From assembly GCA_016926235.1 (NCBI GenBank), contig JAFGOZ010000607.1:1-9955 (forward strand): a DNA stretch of 9,955 nt, in the 5' to 3' direction. Shown piece after piece: positions 1-4,712 of the stretch. Position numbers and translations under genes: made by a program. How positions within the stretch are numbered: the stretch's first letter is position 1; every line of letters begins with the position of its first letter. Below the pieces are notes generated by a model, which saw only the letters and a list, made by a program, of their open reading frames with translations, made no database searches and was not told the DNA's origin. The stretch is from Bacteroidales bacterium (GTDB lineage Bacteria > Bacteroidota > Bacteroidia > Bacteroidales > UBA10428).

Positions 1-41
1 GTTTTAATAGTTGCATAAAGTATTTTATGAGCTTCTATCAT
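1..41 (-). CDS. Start of an unknown leftward gene (partial, runs off the left edge)
   Basis: Reading leftward, an ATG at 41-39 overlaps the TGA stop (40-38) of the upstream HTH gene in an ATGA arrangement. Thirteen codons stay open to the window edge and begin Met-Ile-Glu-Ala-His-Lys-Ile-Leu-Tyr. The overlap is the same kind of junction seen at 865-868 in this operon, which is the main reason to believe it is a real coupled gene. The fragment is too short for any functional call. Confidence 0.5.
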   Translation of the reverse strand, partial: MIEAHKILYATIK

Positions 42-418
42 TTGCTTGAGAGAATATTCTTATCAGTTTGCAATTGTGCCGGCTCGTGAAGATTATTAGA
101 TTGTTCCGGCAGGTTGCCCTGTCGGCCGGCGGAGTTACTTTCCGCCGACCCGGACATTACAGCAGCGCGAACAGGAACCTCTTTACGTGTTGGATATGGT
201 GTTCCACAGGTACGACATTGTGGAACTTTGCGTTTTGGAGTTGGAAGAAAACCGATAGAAATAAAATGATGACGAATCTTATTGCTATTAGAACGACCGA
301 TCTTGTCTTTTCGACCAGAGATAAAGTGATAGACATCCTGGAAACGAACGCCAATTTCTTTAGATACAGAATAAGGCGTTTTTCCACTCTGAGCGAGTTT
401 TTTTCTCAGATCGACCAA
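38..418 (-). CDS. Small HTH DNA-binding protein with a C-terminal CxxC motif
   Basis: A 126-aa protein, probably a phage regulator. Residues ~4-40 look like an XRE-type helix-turn-helix: a helix containing LAQSGKTPYSVSKEIGV is followed by a recognition-helix-like FQDVYHFISGR. A short CRTCGTPYPTRK stretch at about 68-79 carries one Cys-x-x-Cys pair; a full zinc ribbon would need another pair, so metal binding is uncertain, perhaps through a dimer. The C-terminal ~45 residues are polar and probably disordered. The start is TTG at 418-416, chosen because a near-perfect SD (GGAGGTGA on the minus strand, about 422-429) lies 4 bases upstream. It is the third gene of the leftward operon, separated from the second by ~84 bases, and its stop overlaps the next start. 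Only the HTH assignment is reasonably firm. Confidence 0.65.
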   Translation of the reverse strand: MVDLRKKLAQSGKTPYSVSKEIGVRFQDVYHFISGRKDKIGRSNSNKIRHHFISIGFLPTPKRKVPQCRTCGTPYPTRKEVPVRAAVMSGSAESNSAGRQGNLPEQSNNLHEPAQLQTDKNILSSK

Positions 419-435
419 AGTATCACCTCCGGCAC

Positions 436-452
436 TTCGGGAAAAATCCGAA
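436..452 (-). other. Small hairpin just upstream of the SD of the 418-38 gene
   Basis: TTCGG (436-440) and CCGAA (448-452) form a 5-bp stem with a 7-base loop in the gap between two leftward genes, immediately before the SD at about 422-429. It could affect translation or mRNA stability of the TTG-started gene, but the stem is short and may be chance. Confidence 0.25.
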
Positions 453-502
453 TAGCTATGATGCTTAATGGATGCCCGTTAAAAAAGCGATTCAATAGTA
501 AA

Positions 503-868
503 CTAACTTGCATATGGTTCTCGCGTAGAGGTTGAGTTATTTTTTAAGAAAAGAGGACCATGGCAGGCGGCAGAAATGAGATATTCACCAACTGAAAGAT
601 TGACGATAGGAATCCAAGTATTTCTTGCTGAGGAACCATGAAATATATTATTCAGATTAATCCGGAATTTTCTTTTATCAGAAGTAACAAGAATGACATC
701 CACATTAAAACTTGCTGTGGGTTGCACTGTAAGAATTCTTTCATCTTTATGGATTGGGAAATCTGGAAGGTTATTAGCGGCTTCTTCTCCCTTAGTAATA
801 AACACGAAGCCGAATTTACTGATATGCAAAGCATAACCGTCACAAAGGTTGTCATATATTTTAATCAT
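503..868 (-). CDS. Standalone GyrA C-terminal-domain-like (beta-pinwheel blade) protein
   Basis: A 121-aa protein. Residues ~44-98 follow the pattern of one blade of the DNA gyrase A / ParC C-terminal beta-pinwheel: an Ile-x-x-Val strand, then DVILVTSDKRKFRINL, a short linker with SSARNT, then PIVNLSVGEYLISA, matching the family's 'D-x-I-LVTS-x-G-x-x-x-R ... G-x-PI-x-NL ... GE-x-I' layout. Residues ~8-43 (YALHISKFGFVFITKG onward) look like a weaker preceding blade. Gyrase carries about six blades that wrap DNA; here there are about two and no breakage-reunion domain or catalytic tyrosine. The ATG at 868-866 overlaps the TGA of the upstream HTH gene (ATGA), implying translational coupling within a phage-like regulatory operon. 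DNA binding or interference with gyrase is only an inference. The assignment rests on remembered motif pattern, not a search. Confidence 0.55.
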   Translation of the reverse strand: MIKIYDNLCDGYALHISKFGFVFITKGEEAANNLPDFPIHKDERILTVQPTASFNVDVILVTSDKRKFRINLNNIFHGSSARNTWIPIVNLSVGEYLISAACHGPLFLKNNSTSTREPYAS

Positions 869-1065
869 GATGTAATTCCTGTTCTTTTTTGGCGCAAGTA
901 ATCGAGGATTTTAAAATGGAGATTCGGCCGTTGACCGCTAATAGCCATATTGATAGCATTGCGTTTTACTCTGAAATGCTTCATAAGAGCTACGCGATCT
1001 GTATCCTTTTGAAGCATCAGGATAAGAATGGCTTTGGTATTGAGTTTTCTTTTAGGTTTTTTCAT
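865..1065 (-). CDS. Cro-like small HTH protein, first gene of the leftward operon
   Basis: A 66-aa basic protein, the usual size for Cro/Ner-type phage regulators. Residues ~12-60 hold a helix-turn-helix pattern: ILILMLQKDTDRVALMKHF (helices 1-2), then VKRNAINMAISGQRP, a typical recognition helix and 'SGxRP' turn, then a last helix HFKILDYLRQK. It is the first gene read from the leftward promoter at 1135-1107 and is divergent from the repressor at 1136, the classic immunity arrangement. The SD is poor; at most AGG sits ~13 bases upstream of the ATG at 1065. Its stop overlaps the next start. Role as a Cro-like repressor is inferred from size, fold and position. Confidence 0.7.
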   Translation of the reverse strand: MKKPKRKLNTKAILILMLQKDTDRVALMKHFRVKRNAINMAISGQRPNLHFKILDYLRQKRTGITS

Positions 1066-1088
1066 GATATATTGGCCTGTTAAATATG

Positions 1089-1120
1089 AGTTTATTAACC
1101 ACAGCTAAAATACATAAACT
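1089..1120. promoter_or_regulatory. Inverted-repeat operator candidate in the divergent control region
   Basis: AGTTTAT (1089-1095) and ATAAACT (1114-1120) are perfect inverted 7-mers 18 bases apart. One arm lies in the spacer of the leftward promoter and the other just past its predicted start site. A second pair, GTTAA (1079-1083) and TTAAC (1095-1099), lies nearby. Binding by either HTH protein here would block leftward transcription. In such AT-rich DNA some inverted repeats are expected by chance. Confidence 0.4.
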
Positions 1121-1135
1121 AAGAAGTATTGTCAA
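1107..1135 (-). promoter_or_regulatory. Leftward sigma70-type promoter of the early operon
   Basis: On the minus strand TTGACA (1135-1130, perfect -35) is followed by a 17-base spacer and TATTTT (1112-1107, four of six matches to -10). Transcription would start near 1100, about 35 bases before the HTH start at 1065. The -35 box directly abuts the GTG start of the divergent repressor. Confidence 0.6.
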
Positions 1136-1603
1136 GTGAAAAGTTCAGAAAATACGAAGTTGTATAAAGAAGAGGTTTTACAACGATTTATTGAATTTGG
1201 GCAATCTAAATTCGGAACCGATCATGGTTGGCAAAAAAAATATGCAGAAGCACTCGAAATGAAACAACAACAAATGAGCGATATATTATCTATGCGCTCA
1301 CCTATAGGTGCAAAAATTCGAGAAAAGATGCAGACACTTTTGGGATGCGATACTATGTGGTTAATAACAGGAAATACAAAGGAAGAGCTAGATGAAAAAT
1401 TGATTGCGATGAGGAAGAGAATCGCAGCAGAGGAAATGACAAAGGATGTCAGAGAGATGCTAGAAATTCTTCGTAAAGAAGGTATCAATACAGCTGAGCC
1501 GCTAAAAGAGATATTTGATAATTACAGAAAAATGCAGGATATTATAGCTAACTCAACTGCGCTACAATCATCAAAAACAAAAAAACGGGGAAGAGGCAAA
1601 TAA
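1136..1603 (+). CDS. CI-like HTH phage repressor without a peptidase domain
   Basis: A 155-aa protein. Residues ~13-80 form an XRE/CI-type DNA-binding domain: helix 1 (EVLQRFIEFGQSKFG), helix 2/turn (WQKKYAEALEM), recognition helix (KQQQMSDILSM), and a closing segment ending CDTMWLITGN, which resembles the 'W-L-L-T-G' end of phage repressor domains. The rest (~85-140) is charged and helical, probably a coiled coil for oligomerisation, with a basic KKRGRGK tail. There is no S24/LexA-type autocleavage domain, so induction would not follow the lambda RecA route. It starts at GTG 1136 with no clear SD and no obvious rightward promoter, so its own expression is unexplained. It is divergent from the Cro-like gene. 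The DNA-binding assignment is good; the repressor role is inferred from position. Confidence 0.7.
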   Translation: MKSSENTKLYKEEVLQRFIEFGQSKFGTDHGWQKKYAEALEMKQQQMSDILSMRSPIGAKIREKMQTLLGCDTMWLITGNTKEELDEKLIAMRKRIAAEEMTKDVREMLEILRKEGINTAEPLKEIFDNYRKMQDIIANSTALQSSKTKKRGRGK

Positions 1604-1636
1604 ATTATTAGAATACATCCCTTAACTTTATTGTAA

Positions 1637-1676
1637 GGGGCCAGCAAGCCCCGATTCGTTGGCGCGGATCGGGGCT
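1637..1676 (+). terminator. GC-rich hairpin after the repressor gene, with a competing alternative stem
   Basis: AGCCCCGAT (1647-1655) pairs perfectly with ATCGGGGCT (1668-1676) across a 12-base loop. The downstream tract is TATATATTT rather than a pure T run, so termination may be partial. A second GGGGC at 1637-1641 can pair instead with GCCCC at 1648-1652, giving two mutually exclusive structures. Confidence 0.55.
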
Positions 1677-1715
1677 ATATATTTAAAATTATGTGAATGT
1701 AAAATGGAGGCATTC

Positions 1716-1991
1716 ATGGATGAAATTAAAAATATCATAGAAATTTTTAAAAGGGGATTGAATTCTAAATCAGCCATAGGCGCTTTAAAAGGAATTGGAT
1801 TTACTAAATGGGAAGAGAAAAAAATGATGGGTACAAAAACACTGATTGGTGAAAGCAAGACCGGCCGTATAGCATGCATGATCAATCTTAATGGTGAAAT
1901 ATATTCGGCAGTATATAATGATATATTGGGAAGGACAGTTAAAACTATTGTACAATCTCAAGCTGGCTCTGTGGGAAAAATTATTGAATAG
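1716..1991 (+). CDS. Unknown 91-aa protein
   Basis: I do not recognise this protein. The start is the ATG at 1716, chosen because GGAGG (1706-1710) lies 5 bases upstream; an in-frame ATG at 1659 sits inside the preceding hairpin and is unlikely. The N-terminus (MDEIKNIIEIFKRGLNSKSA) is an amphipathic helix, followed by a short charged region and a beta-rich C-terminal half (RIACMINLNGEIYSAVYND). There are no Cys/His clusters, membrane segments or catalytic motifs. It is the first rightward gene after the repressor hairpin, and the next gene starts 21 bases after its stop, so the two are probably co-transcribed. Confidence 0.65.
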   Translation: MDEIKNIIEIFKRGLNSKSAIGALKGIGFTKWEEKKMMGTKTLIGESKTGRIACMINLNGEIYSAVYNDILGRTVKTIVQSQAGSVGKIIE

Positions 1992-2011
1992 AAGAGCTGA
2001 AGGAAAAAATA

Positions 2012-2278
2012 ATGGTAGGCAGAGAAAGAGCCTCTGTATTATCAGCTGAGGCTGCGATTCTAATATCTGAAGGTAAACATGAAGAAGCATTAGTCAAAAT
2101 AAATGAATCAATTTCTTGTAATCCTATCAATCAATGTAGTTGGATGATGAAATGTATTTGTCTTCAAGCCTTAGGAAATAGAGAGGAAACAAAAACTGCC
2201 ATTGAAAAGGCATTAACAATAGTTGTTGATGATGAATGTAGGTTATTATTAAAATATATGCTATCAATCGTAAAATAA
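2012..2278 (+). CDS. Small TPR-like helical-repeat protein
   Basis: An 88-aa protein built of two tetratricopeptide-like helix pairs: residues ~13-42 (AEAAILISEGKHEEALVKIN, ending with the NP turn) and ~43-72 (WMMKCICLQALGNREETKTA, then IEKAL). The G-x-x-E-E-A and LG-x-x-E-E spacing, the Ala/Leu positions and the terminal Pro fit the TPR consensus. It is too short for a full superhelix, so it probably binds one partner or dimerises. An AAGGA at 2000-2004 is 7 bases before the ATG. It follows the 91-aa gene closely and is probably in the same transcript. The partner is unknown. Confidence 0.6.
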   Translation: MVGRERASVLSAEAAILISEGKHEEALVKINESISCNPINQCSWMMKCICLQALGNREETKTAIEKALTIVVDDECRLLLKYMLSIVK

Positions 2279-2284
2279 GGATCA

Positions 2285-2359
2285 ATGTTGATAAAAATAC
2301 TCCTGCGCTCCAACTCCCCTAAGGACGCAGGTATTATGATGCCCCGGTTTCCCCACTGA
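2285..2359 (+). CDS. Possible 24-codon leader-like ORF overlapping two hairpins
   Basis: An ATG at 2285 opens 24 codons to a TGA at 2357-2359. AAGGA (2277-2281) lies only 3 bases upstream, shorter than usual. The predicted peptide starts MLIKILLRSNSPKDAG and ends in a Pro/Met-rich tail. The ORF runs through one hairpin and into the 5' arm of the next, a layout seen in attenuators. No regulatory run of identical codons is visible. It may well be a chance ORF. Confidence 0.22.
   Translation: MLIKILLRSNSPKDAGIMMPRFPH
2297..2334 (+). other. Stem-loop 1 of a tandem hairpin pair
   Basis: CCTGCG (2302-2307) pairs with CGCAGG (2326-2331) around an 18-base loop. With a bulge, ATAC/GTAT can lengthen the lower stem to 2297-2334. 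It immediately precedes the terminator-like hairpin at 2339-2378. Confidence 0.4.
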
Positions 2360-2388
2360 TAGCACAAAGCCGGGGCATTGCTTTTAAT
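2339..2388 (+). terminator. Intrinsic terminator after the TPR-like gene
   Basis: ATGCCCCGG (2339-2347) pairs perfectly with CCGGGGCAT (2370-2378) around a 22-base loop and is followed by TTGCTTTTAATT. This is a plausible rightward terminator for the 1716-2278 transcript. The loop is long and the T tract interrupted, so efficiency may be moderate. Confidence 0.6.
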
Positions 2389-2579
2389 TATCAAAAAAGC
2401 CATATTTATAATGAGGCTTATCTAACAGGTGGAGATCTAAGAAGTAAGTTTCAAGCGTCAAGATTTAACATAAATGATTATTAAAATCGATGTAATAATA
2501 TTATGTATTCTACCGTTTGCTCTAGTTTGATATTGAATTGATATAATATTTCTTCGTTAATAATTGGAAGGATGATCCA
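2379..2579 (+). promoter_or_regulatory. Gene-free upstream region of the HsdR-N-like nuclease
   Basis: Besides repeat copy A, this stretch holds a perfect -10 box TATAAT at 2542-2547. The best -35 candidate, TTGCTC (2517-2522), is 19 bases away and weak. AAGGA (2568-2572) is the SD, 7 bases before the ATG at 2580. No convincing gene is present; the ~300 bases from 2279 to 2579 otherwise hold only the two hairpins and the possible micro-ORF. Confidence 0.4.
2415..2464 (+). repeat. 50-bp direct repeat, copy A
   Basis: This stretch matches 3402-3451 at 40 of 50 positions without gaps. The first 29 bases (three mismatches) and the last 11 (AGCGTCAAGAT, identical) are best conserved. It lies between a terminator and the promoter of the HsdR-N-like gene, and copy B lies just after that gene. 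Confidence 0.7.
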
Positions 2580-3353
2580 ATGAAACAGCTTACGACATCA
2601 AAAAGGAGAAAACTTTTATCGGCCCTTAGGAGTTATAGAAAAGAATACCTTATAGGTAAATACTCTGACTTAGATGAATCTGGAACACGATTGATGATTA
2701 ACTCGTTTTTGACTGATACTTTGGGTTTCACAAGTATCGATGAAGTAAAGACTGAATACATGATAAGAGGAACTTATGCCGATTATATTATTCAAGTGAA
2801 GGGAAAGAGATATTTTATTGTTGAGGTAAAGTCGATGGGTCTTGATCTCTCACCAAAACATCTCAGACAGGCAGTAAACTATGCGGCAAACGAAGGCATT
2901 GAATGGGCACTCTTAACAAATGGAAAACGATTCGATTTTTATCGAATTATTTTCAGCAAGCCCATTGATTCCCGAAAGGTATTCTCAGTTAATCTATCAG
3001 AAGAAAGCCAATTAAAAACAGCAACTGAGTATCTACAATATATAACAAGAACACTTATTCTTCAAAAGGGTTTAGAAAATCTATGGCATAAGTATTCAGC
3101 ATTAGAACCCTCGAATATTTCAAAATTACTTTATTCCAAACCGATAGTTAATTACTTGAGACGACAACTCAGGAAAAATTATAAAACCAAGTTCGATGAT
3201 GATGAAATTAAAACAGTCTTAAAAAGAGTCATTGAGGAAAGAGTGGAATGCGTAAAGCTAAAAAAAACCAAAAAGATAAAACGTATGAAAAAACAAAAAA
3301 TCCTTACGCCTTCTGGAGAGTCAACTCCAATTACCGCTAAAGCAGCGATGTAA
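2580..3353 (+). CDS. Standalone HsdR-N-like PD-(D/E)XK nuclease-domain protein
   Basis: A 257-aa protein resembling the N-terminal nuclease domain of type I restriction HsdR subunits (HSDR_N family). In order: a conserved helix DESGTRLMINSFLTDTLGF (~32-50), the acidic residue D68 in YADYII, the FIVEVK strand with E82 and K84, and Q97-x-x-x-Y101 in LRQAVNYA, the QxxxY motif of HsdR/RecB-like nucleases. GIEWALLTNGKRFDFYRI (~106-123) follows, also typical. The whole active site therefore appears intact. There is no helicase domain (HsdR is ~1000 aa), and no adjacent HsdM/HsdS. The C-terminal third is helical and ends in a lysine-rich stretch (~225-240) that may bind DNA. It has its own SD and a probable promoter and lies between two direct repeats. 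Nuclease fold is well supported; defence function is inferred. Confidence 0.75.
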   Translation: MKQLTTSKRRKLLSALRSYRKEYLIGKYSDLDESGTRLMINSFLTDTLGFTSIDEVKTEYMIRGTYADYIIQVKGKRYFIVEVKSMGLDLSPKHLRQAVNYAANEGIEWALLTNGKRFDFYRIIFSKPIDSRKVFSVNLSEESQLKTATEYLQYITRTLILQKGLENLWHKYSALEPSNISKLLYSKPIVNYLRRQLRKNYKTKFDDDEIKTVLKRVIEERVECVKLKKTKKIKRMKKQKILTPSGESTPITAKAAM

Positions 3354-3368
3354 TAGAAGGAGGGCGAT

Positions 3369-3441
3369 ATGGCTTTTTTCAAGTGAGGAACAAAAGGGAT
3401 GGGTTTATCTAACAGGCGGAGATCGAAGAAAAAGTCTTTGA
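3369..3441 (+). pseudogene. Frameshifted micro-ORF with a perfect SD, overlapping repeat copy B
   Basis: AAGGAGG (3357-3363) sits 5 bases before an ATG at 3369, but the frame stops after five codons (Met-Ala-Phe-Phe-Lys). A six-T run at 3374-3379 lies within these codons. Skipping one T would give a 23-aa peptide, MAFSSEEQKGW followed by VYLTGGDRRKSL, ending at the TGA 3439-3441. Copy A of the repeat encodes a similar YLTGGD in the matching frame. It may be a decayed gene remnant, a programmed +1 shift or a sequencing error in the homopolymer. Confidence 0.35.
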
Positions 3442-3451
3442 GCGTCAAGAT
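3402..3451 (+). repeat. 50-bp direct repeat, copy B
   Basis: This is the partner of 2415-2464, 987 bases downstream, in the same orientation and just after the HsdR-N-like gene. It contains a small imperfect hairpin (GATCGAAGA with TCTTTGAGC). The conserved AGCGTCAAGAT end extends past the TGA of the micro-ORF, so conservation is at least partly at DNA level. Confidence 0.7.
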
Positions 3452-3508
3452 AATAATTTCTTGTCATACTAGAATGTTTTTAGCAGATGTCCATAAAGGA
3501 GATATTGT

Positions 3509-3916
3509 ATGAAAACAATAACTTGGAGCGAACGCTTTTCGGTCGGAGTGAAGGAAATCGATCTTCAACATCGTGAACTTCTTGATATAATAAATAAAAT
3601 TATTGAATCAATTGAAAATAAGAAAGAATGGCATACGACATCGACTATTTTAAATTCTCTTATCAATTATGCCTATAATCATTTTGCTACTGAAGAGCGA
3701 CTCATGCAAAAAGCCGATTACCCTGATTTATTAAGGCATGTCGATTTGCATCTTGAATTCATAAGAAAAGTGTTTCAACTGGAGCAGGAAGTATTGTTAA
3801 AAGGGACTGAGGTGCAACATGAAATCTTCCAGTTTTTAGTTGGTTGGTATAGTAATCATGTTCTTGTTGTTGATAGGGAATATATGGGTAGTATGGCAGC
3901 CAAAGGGATAAAGTAA
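3509..3916 (+). CDS. Bacteriohemerythrin
   Basis: A 135-aa single-domain hemerythrin, the usual bacterial length. The non-heme di-iron site that reversibly binds O2 is complete: H21 (WSERFSVGVKEIDLQH), H58 and E62 (YNHFATEE), H77 and H81 (RHVDLH), H117 and D122 (NHVLVVD). The starting W6 and the C-terminal W-x3-H-x4-D pattern are also present. It has no signal peptide or signalling domain, so it should be a soluble cytoplasmic O2-binding, storing or buffering protein. AAAGGAGAT (3495-3503) gives a strong SD before the ATG at 3509. It heads a run of rightward genes (3964, 4306, perhaps 4596 and 4702) with short gaps. Family assignment is nearly certain; why a phage-like cargo block carries it is unknown. 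Confidence 0.96.
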   Translation: MKTITWSERFSVGVKEIDLQHRELLDIINKIIESIENKKEWHTTSTILNSLINYAYNHFATEERLMQKADYPDLLRHVDLHLEFIRKVFQLEQEVLLKGTEVQHEIFQFLVGWYSNHVLVVDREYMGSMAAKGIK

Positions 3917-3963
3917 AAGGTGGATACGACAGATGCTAATATGAATGGTTGTTGGGGAGTATC

Positions 3964-4281
3964 ATGAAATTTTTCTTACCATATATACCGGATTCGAAAC
4001 AAGCTGAAGTAACATATATAGAAATTAAAACACGTGTATCCGAACAGATGCATGCTAATATCACAACCAGGCGAATCTTTTCCATCGATTATGAACGCGA
4101 TCAGAAAAAATATCATATCGAAATCGGACAAATTATTAAAGATGTGAAAGAAATAGCTTTTACTATCTTCGAATGCGCTAATATGTATTATGTATGCACA
4201 TCGAATAGAGGTGTTGTTCGCGGCATGCCGCTTATTATAGACAATTATGAGATCCGTCTTGTTACTGATTTTGAAGAGTGA
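3964..4281 (+). CDS. Conserved-looking protein of unknown function (105 aa)
   Basis: I chose ATG 3964 over the TTG at 3949 because GGGGAG (3954-3959) lies just upstream and the TTG has no SD. The protein opens MKFFLPYIPDSKQAE and continues with an amphipathic helix (VTYIEIKTRVSEQ), then a run of short beta strands (RRIFSIDYERDQKKYHIEIG, then IAFTIFECANMYYVCTSNRG). This reminds me of a small hypothetical protein seen in many genomes, whose function I cannot name. No metal-binding cluster, membrane segment or catalytic motif is visible. It starts 47 bases after the hemerythrin stop, and the next gene follows 24 bases after its stop, so it is probably in an operon with them. Confidence 0.7.
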   Translation: MKFFLPYIPDSKQAEVTYIEIKTRVSEQMHANITTRRIFSIDYERDQKKYHIEIGQIIKDVKEIAFTIFECANMYYVCTSNRGVVRGMPLIIDNYEIRLVTDFEE

Positions 4282-4305
4282 ATAACAATTACCAAGGAGG
4301 GAGAT

Positions 4306-4584
4306 ATGCATTTTGTCGATGTGAAAAATAAAAAAGGAACAGCAGACAAATTACCACCATCAGGTTATACGAGCTGGCTAGATTTTTGGGAAAAGAAAAA
4401 AGGAATGGGATCGGGTAAATGCGAAGTAATATCATGTACCAAAAAATCTGATGTCGGTGGGCACGTAATAATAATCAGCGAAGGTAACAAAGAATACATA
4501 TTGCCTATGTGCTATAACTGCAATAACAAGCCTGAGGATGAAATTTTTAAAGCATGGGAAAGCGATCTGGTGGCGGTGGAGTGA
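4306..4584 (+). CDS. Small Cys/His protein, probable zinc-binding domain
   Basis: A 92-aa protein with two Cys pairs and a central His: C39-x4-C44, H53 (GGHVI) and C69-x2-C72 followed by Asn (CYNCNNK). This resembles a treble-clef or degenerate HNH-type zinc site, although the catalytic residues of an HNH nuclease are not clear, so nuclease activity is not claimed. The N-terminus has a conserved-looking 'VKNKKGT ... GY-x-SW-x-DFWEKK' segment. A perfect AAGGAGG (4294-4300) sits 5 bases before the ATG. It lies between the unknown 105-aa gene and the membrane-protein gene in the hemerythrin gene run. Confidence 0.75.
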   Translation: MHFVDVKNKKGTADKLPPSGYTSWLDFWEKKKGMGSGKCEVISCTKKSDVGGHVIIISEGNKEYILPMCYNCNNKPEDEIFKAWESDLVAVE

Positions 4585-4595
4585 GGTAAAGCACG

Positions 4596-4712
4596 GTGAA
4601 GAATAGCCAAAAGAGGTTTACTGAATATCCTGAAGGGATACATTTGGCAGATCCAATTAGAGGTAAGGCAAACAAACAATTATTTATGATAGGAAATTAT
4701 AATGATCGATAG
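4596..4712 (+). CDS. Possible 38-aa peptide overlapping the next gene
   Basis: A GTG at 4596 opens 38 codons to the TAG at 4710-4712, with GAGG (4583-4586) 9 bases upstream. The sequence (KNSQKRFTEYPEGIHLADP, then a basic IRGKANKQ segment) looks more like a protein than random reading, but is unrecognised. It overlaps the first 11 bases of the membrane-protein gene at 4702, which would couple their translation. A non-coding leader is the alternative. Confidence 0.35.
   Translation: MKNSQKRFTEYPEGIHLADPIRGKANKQLFMIGNYNDR

Noticed and set aside
68..535. Rightward 155-codon open frame across the left operon
   Set aside because: It is antisense to two genes with better starts, SDs and coupled junctions, and its translation is rich in Arg, Trp and Cys in a way typical of shadow frames.
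1659..1715. ATG at 1659 as the start of the 91-aa protein
   Set aside because: It lies in the loop of the 1647-1676 hairpin without an SD, whereas ATG 1716 has GGAGG at ideal distance.
2415..2464. Integron attC site in the direct repeat, because ATCTAAC fits the RYYYAAC half-site
   Set aside because: No matching GTTRRRY core is found at the other end in either copy (the end reads GCGTCAAGAT), arm complementarity is poor, and no integron integrase is in the window.
3179..3448. Leftward 89-codon frame opposite the end of the HsdR-N-like gene
   Set aside because: Phe/Ile-rich translation is the mirror of the lysine-rich coding strand; no SD or conserved motif.
3949..3963. TTG start five codons upstream for the 105-aa unknown protein
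   Set aside because: The TTG has no SD, and its first codons contain the GGGGAG that serves the ATG at 3964.
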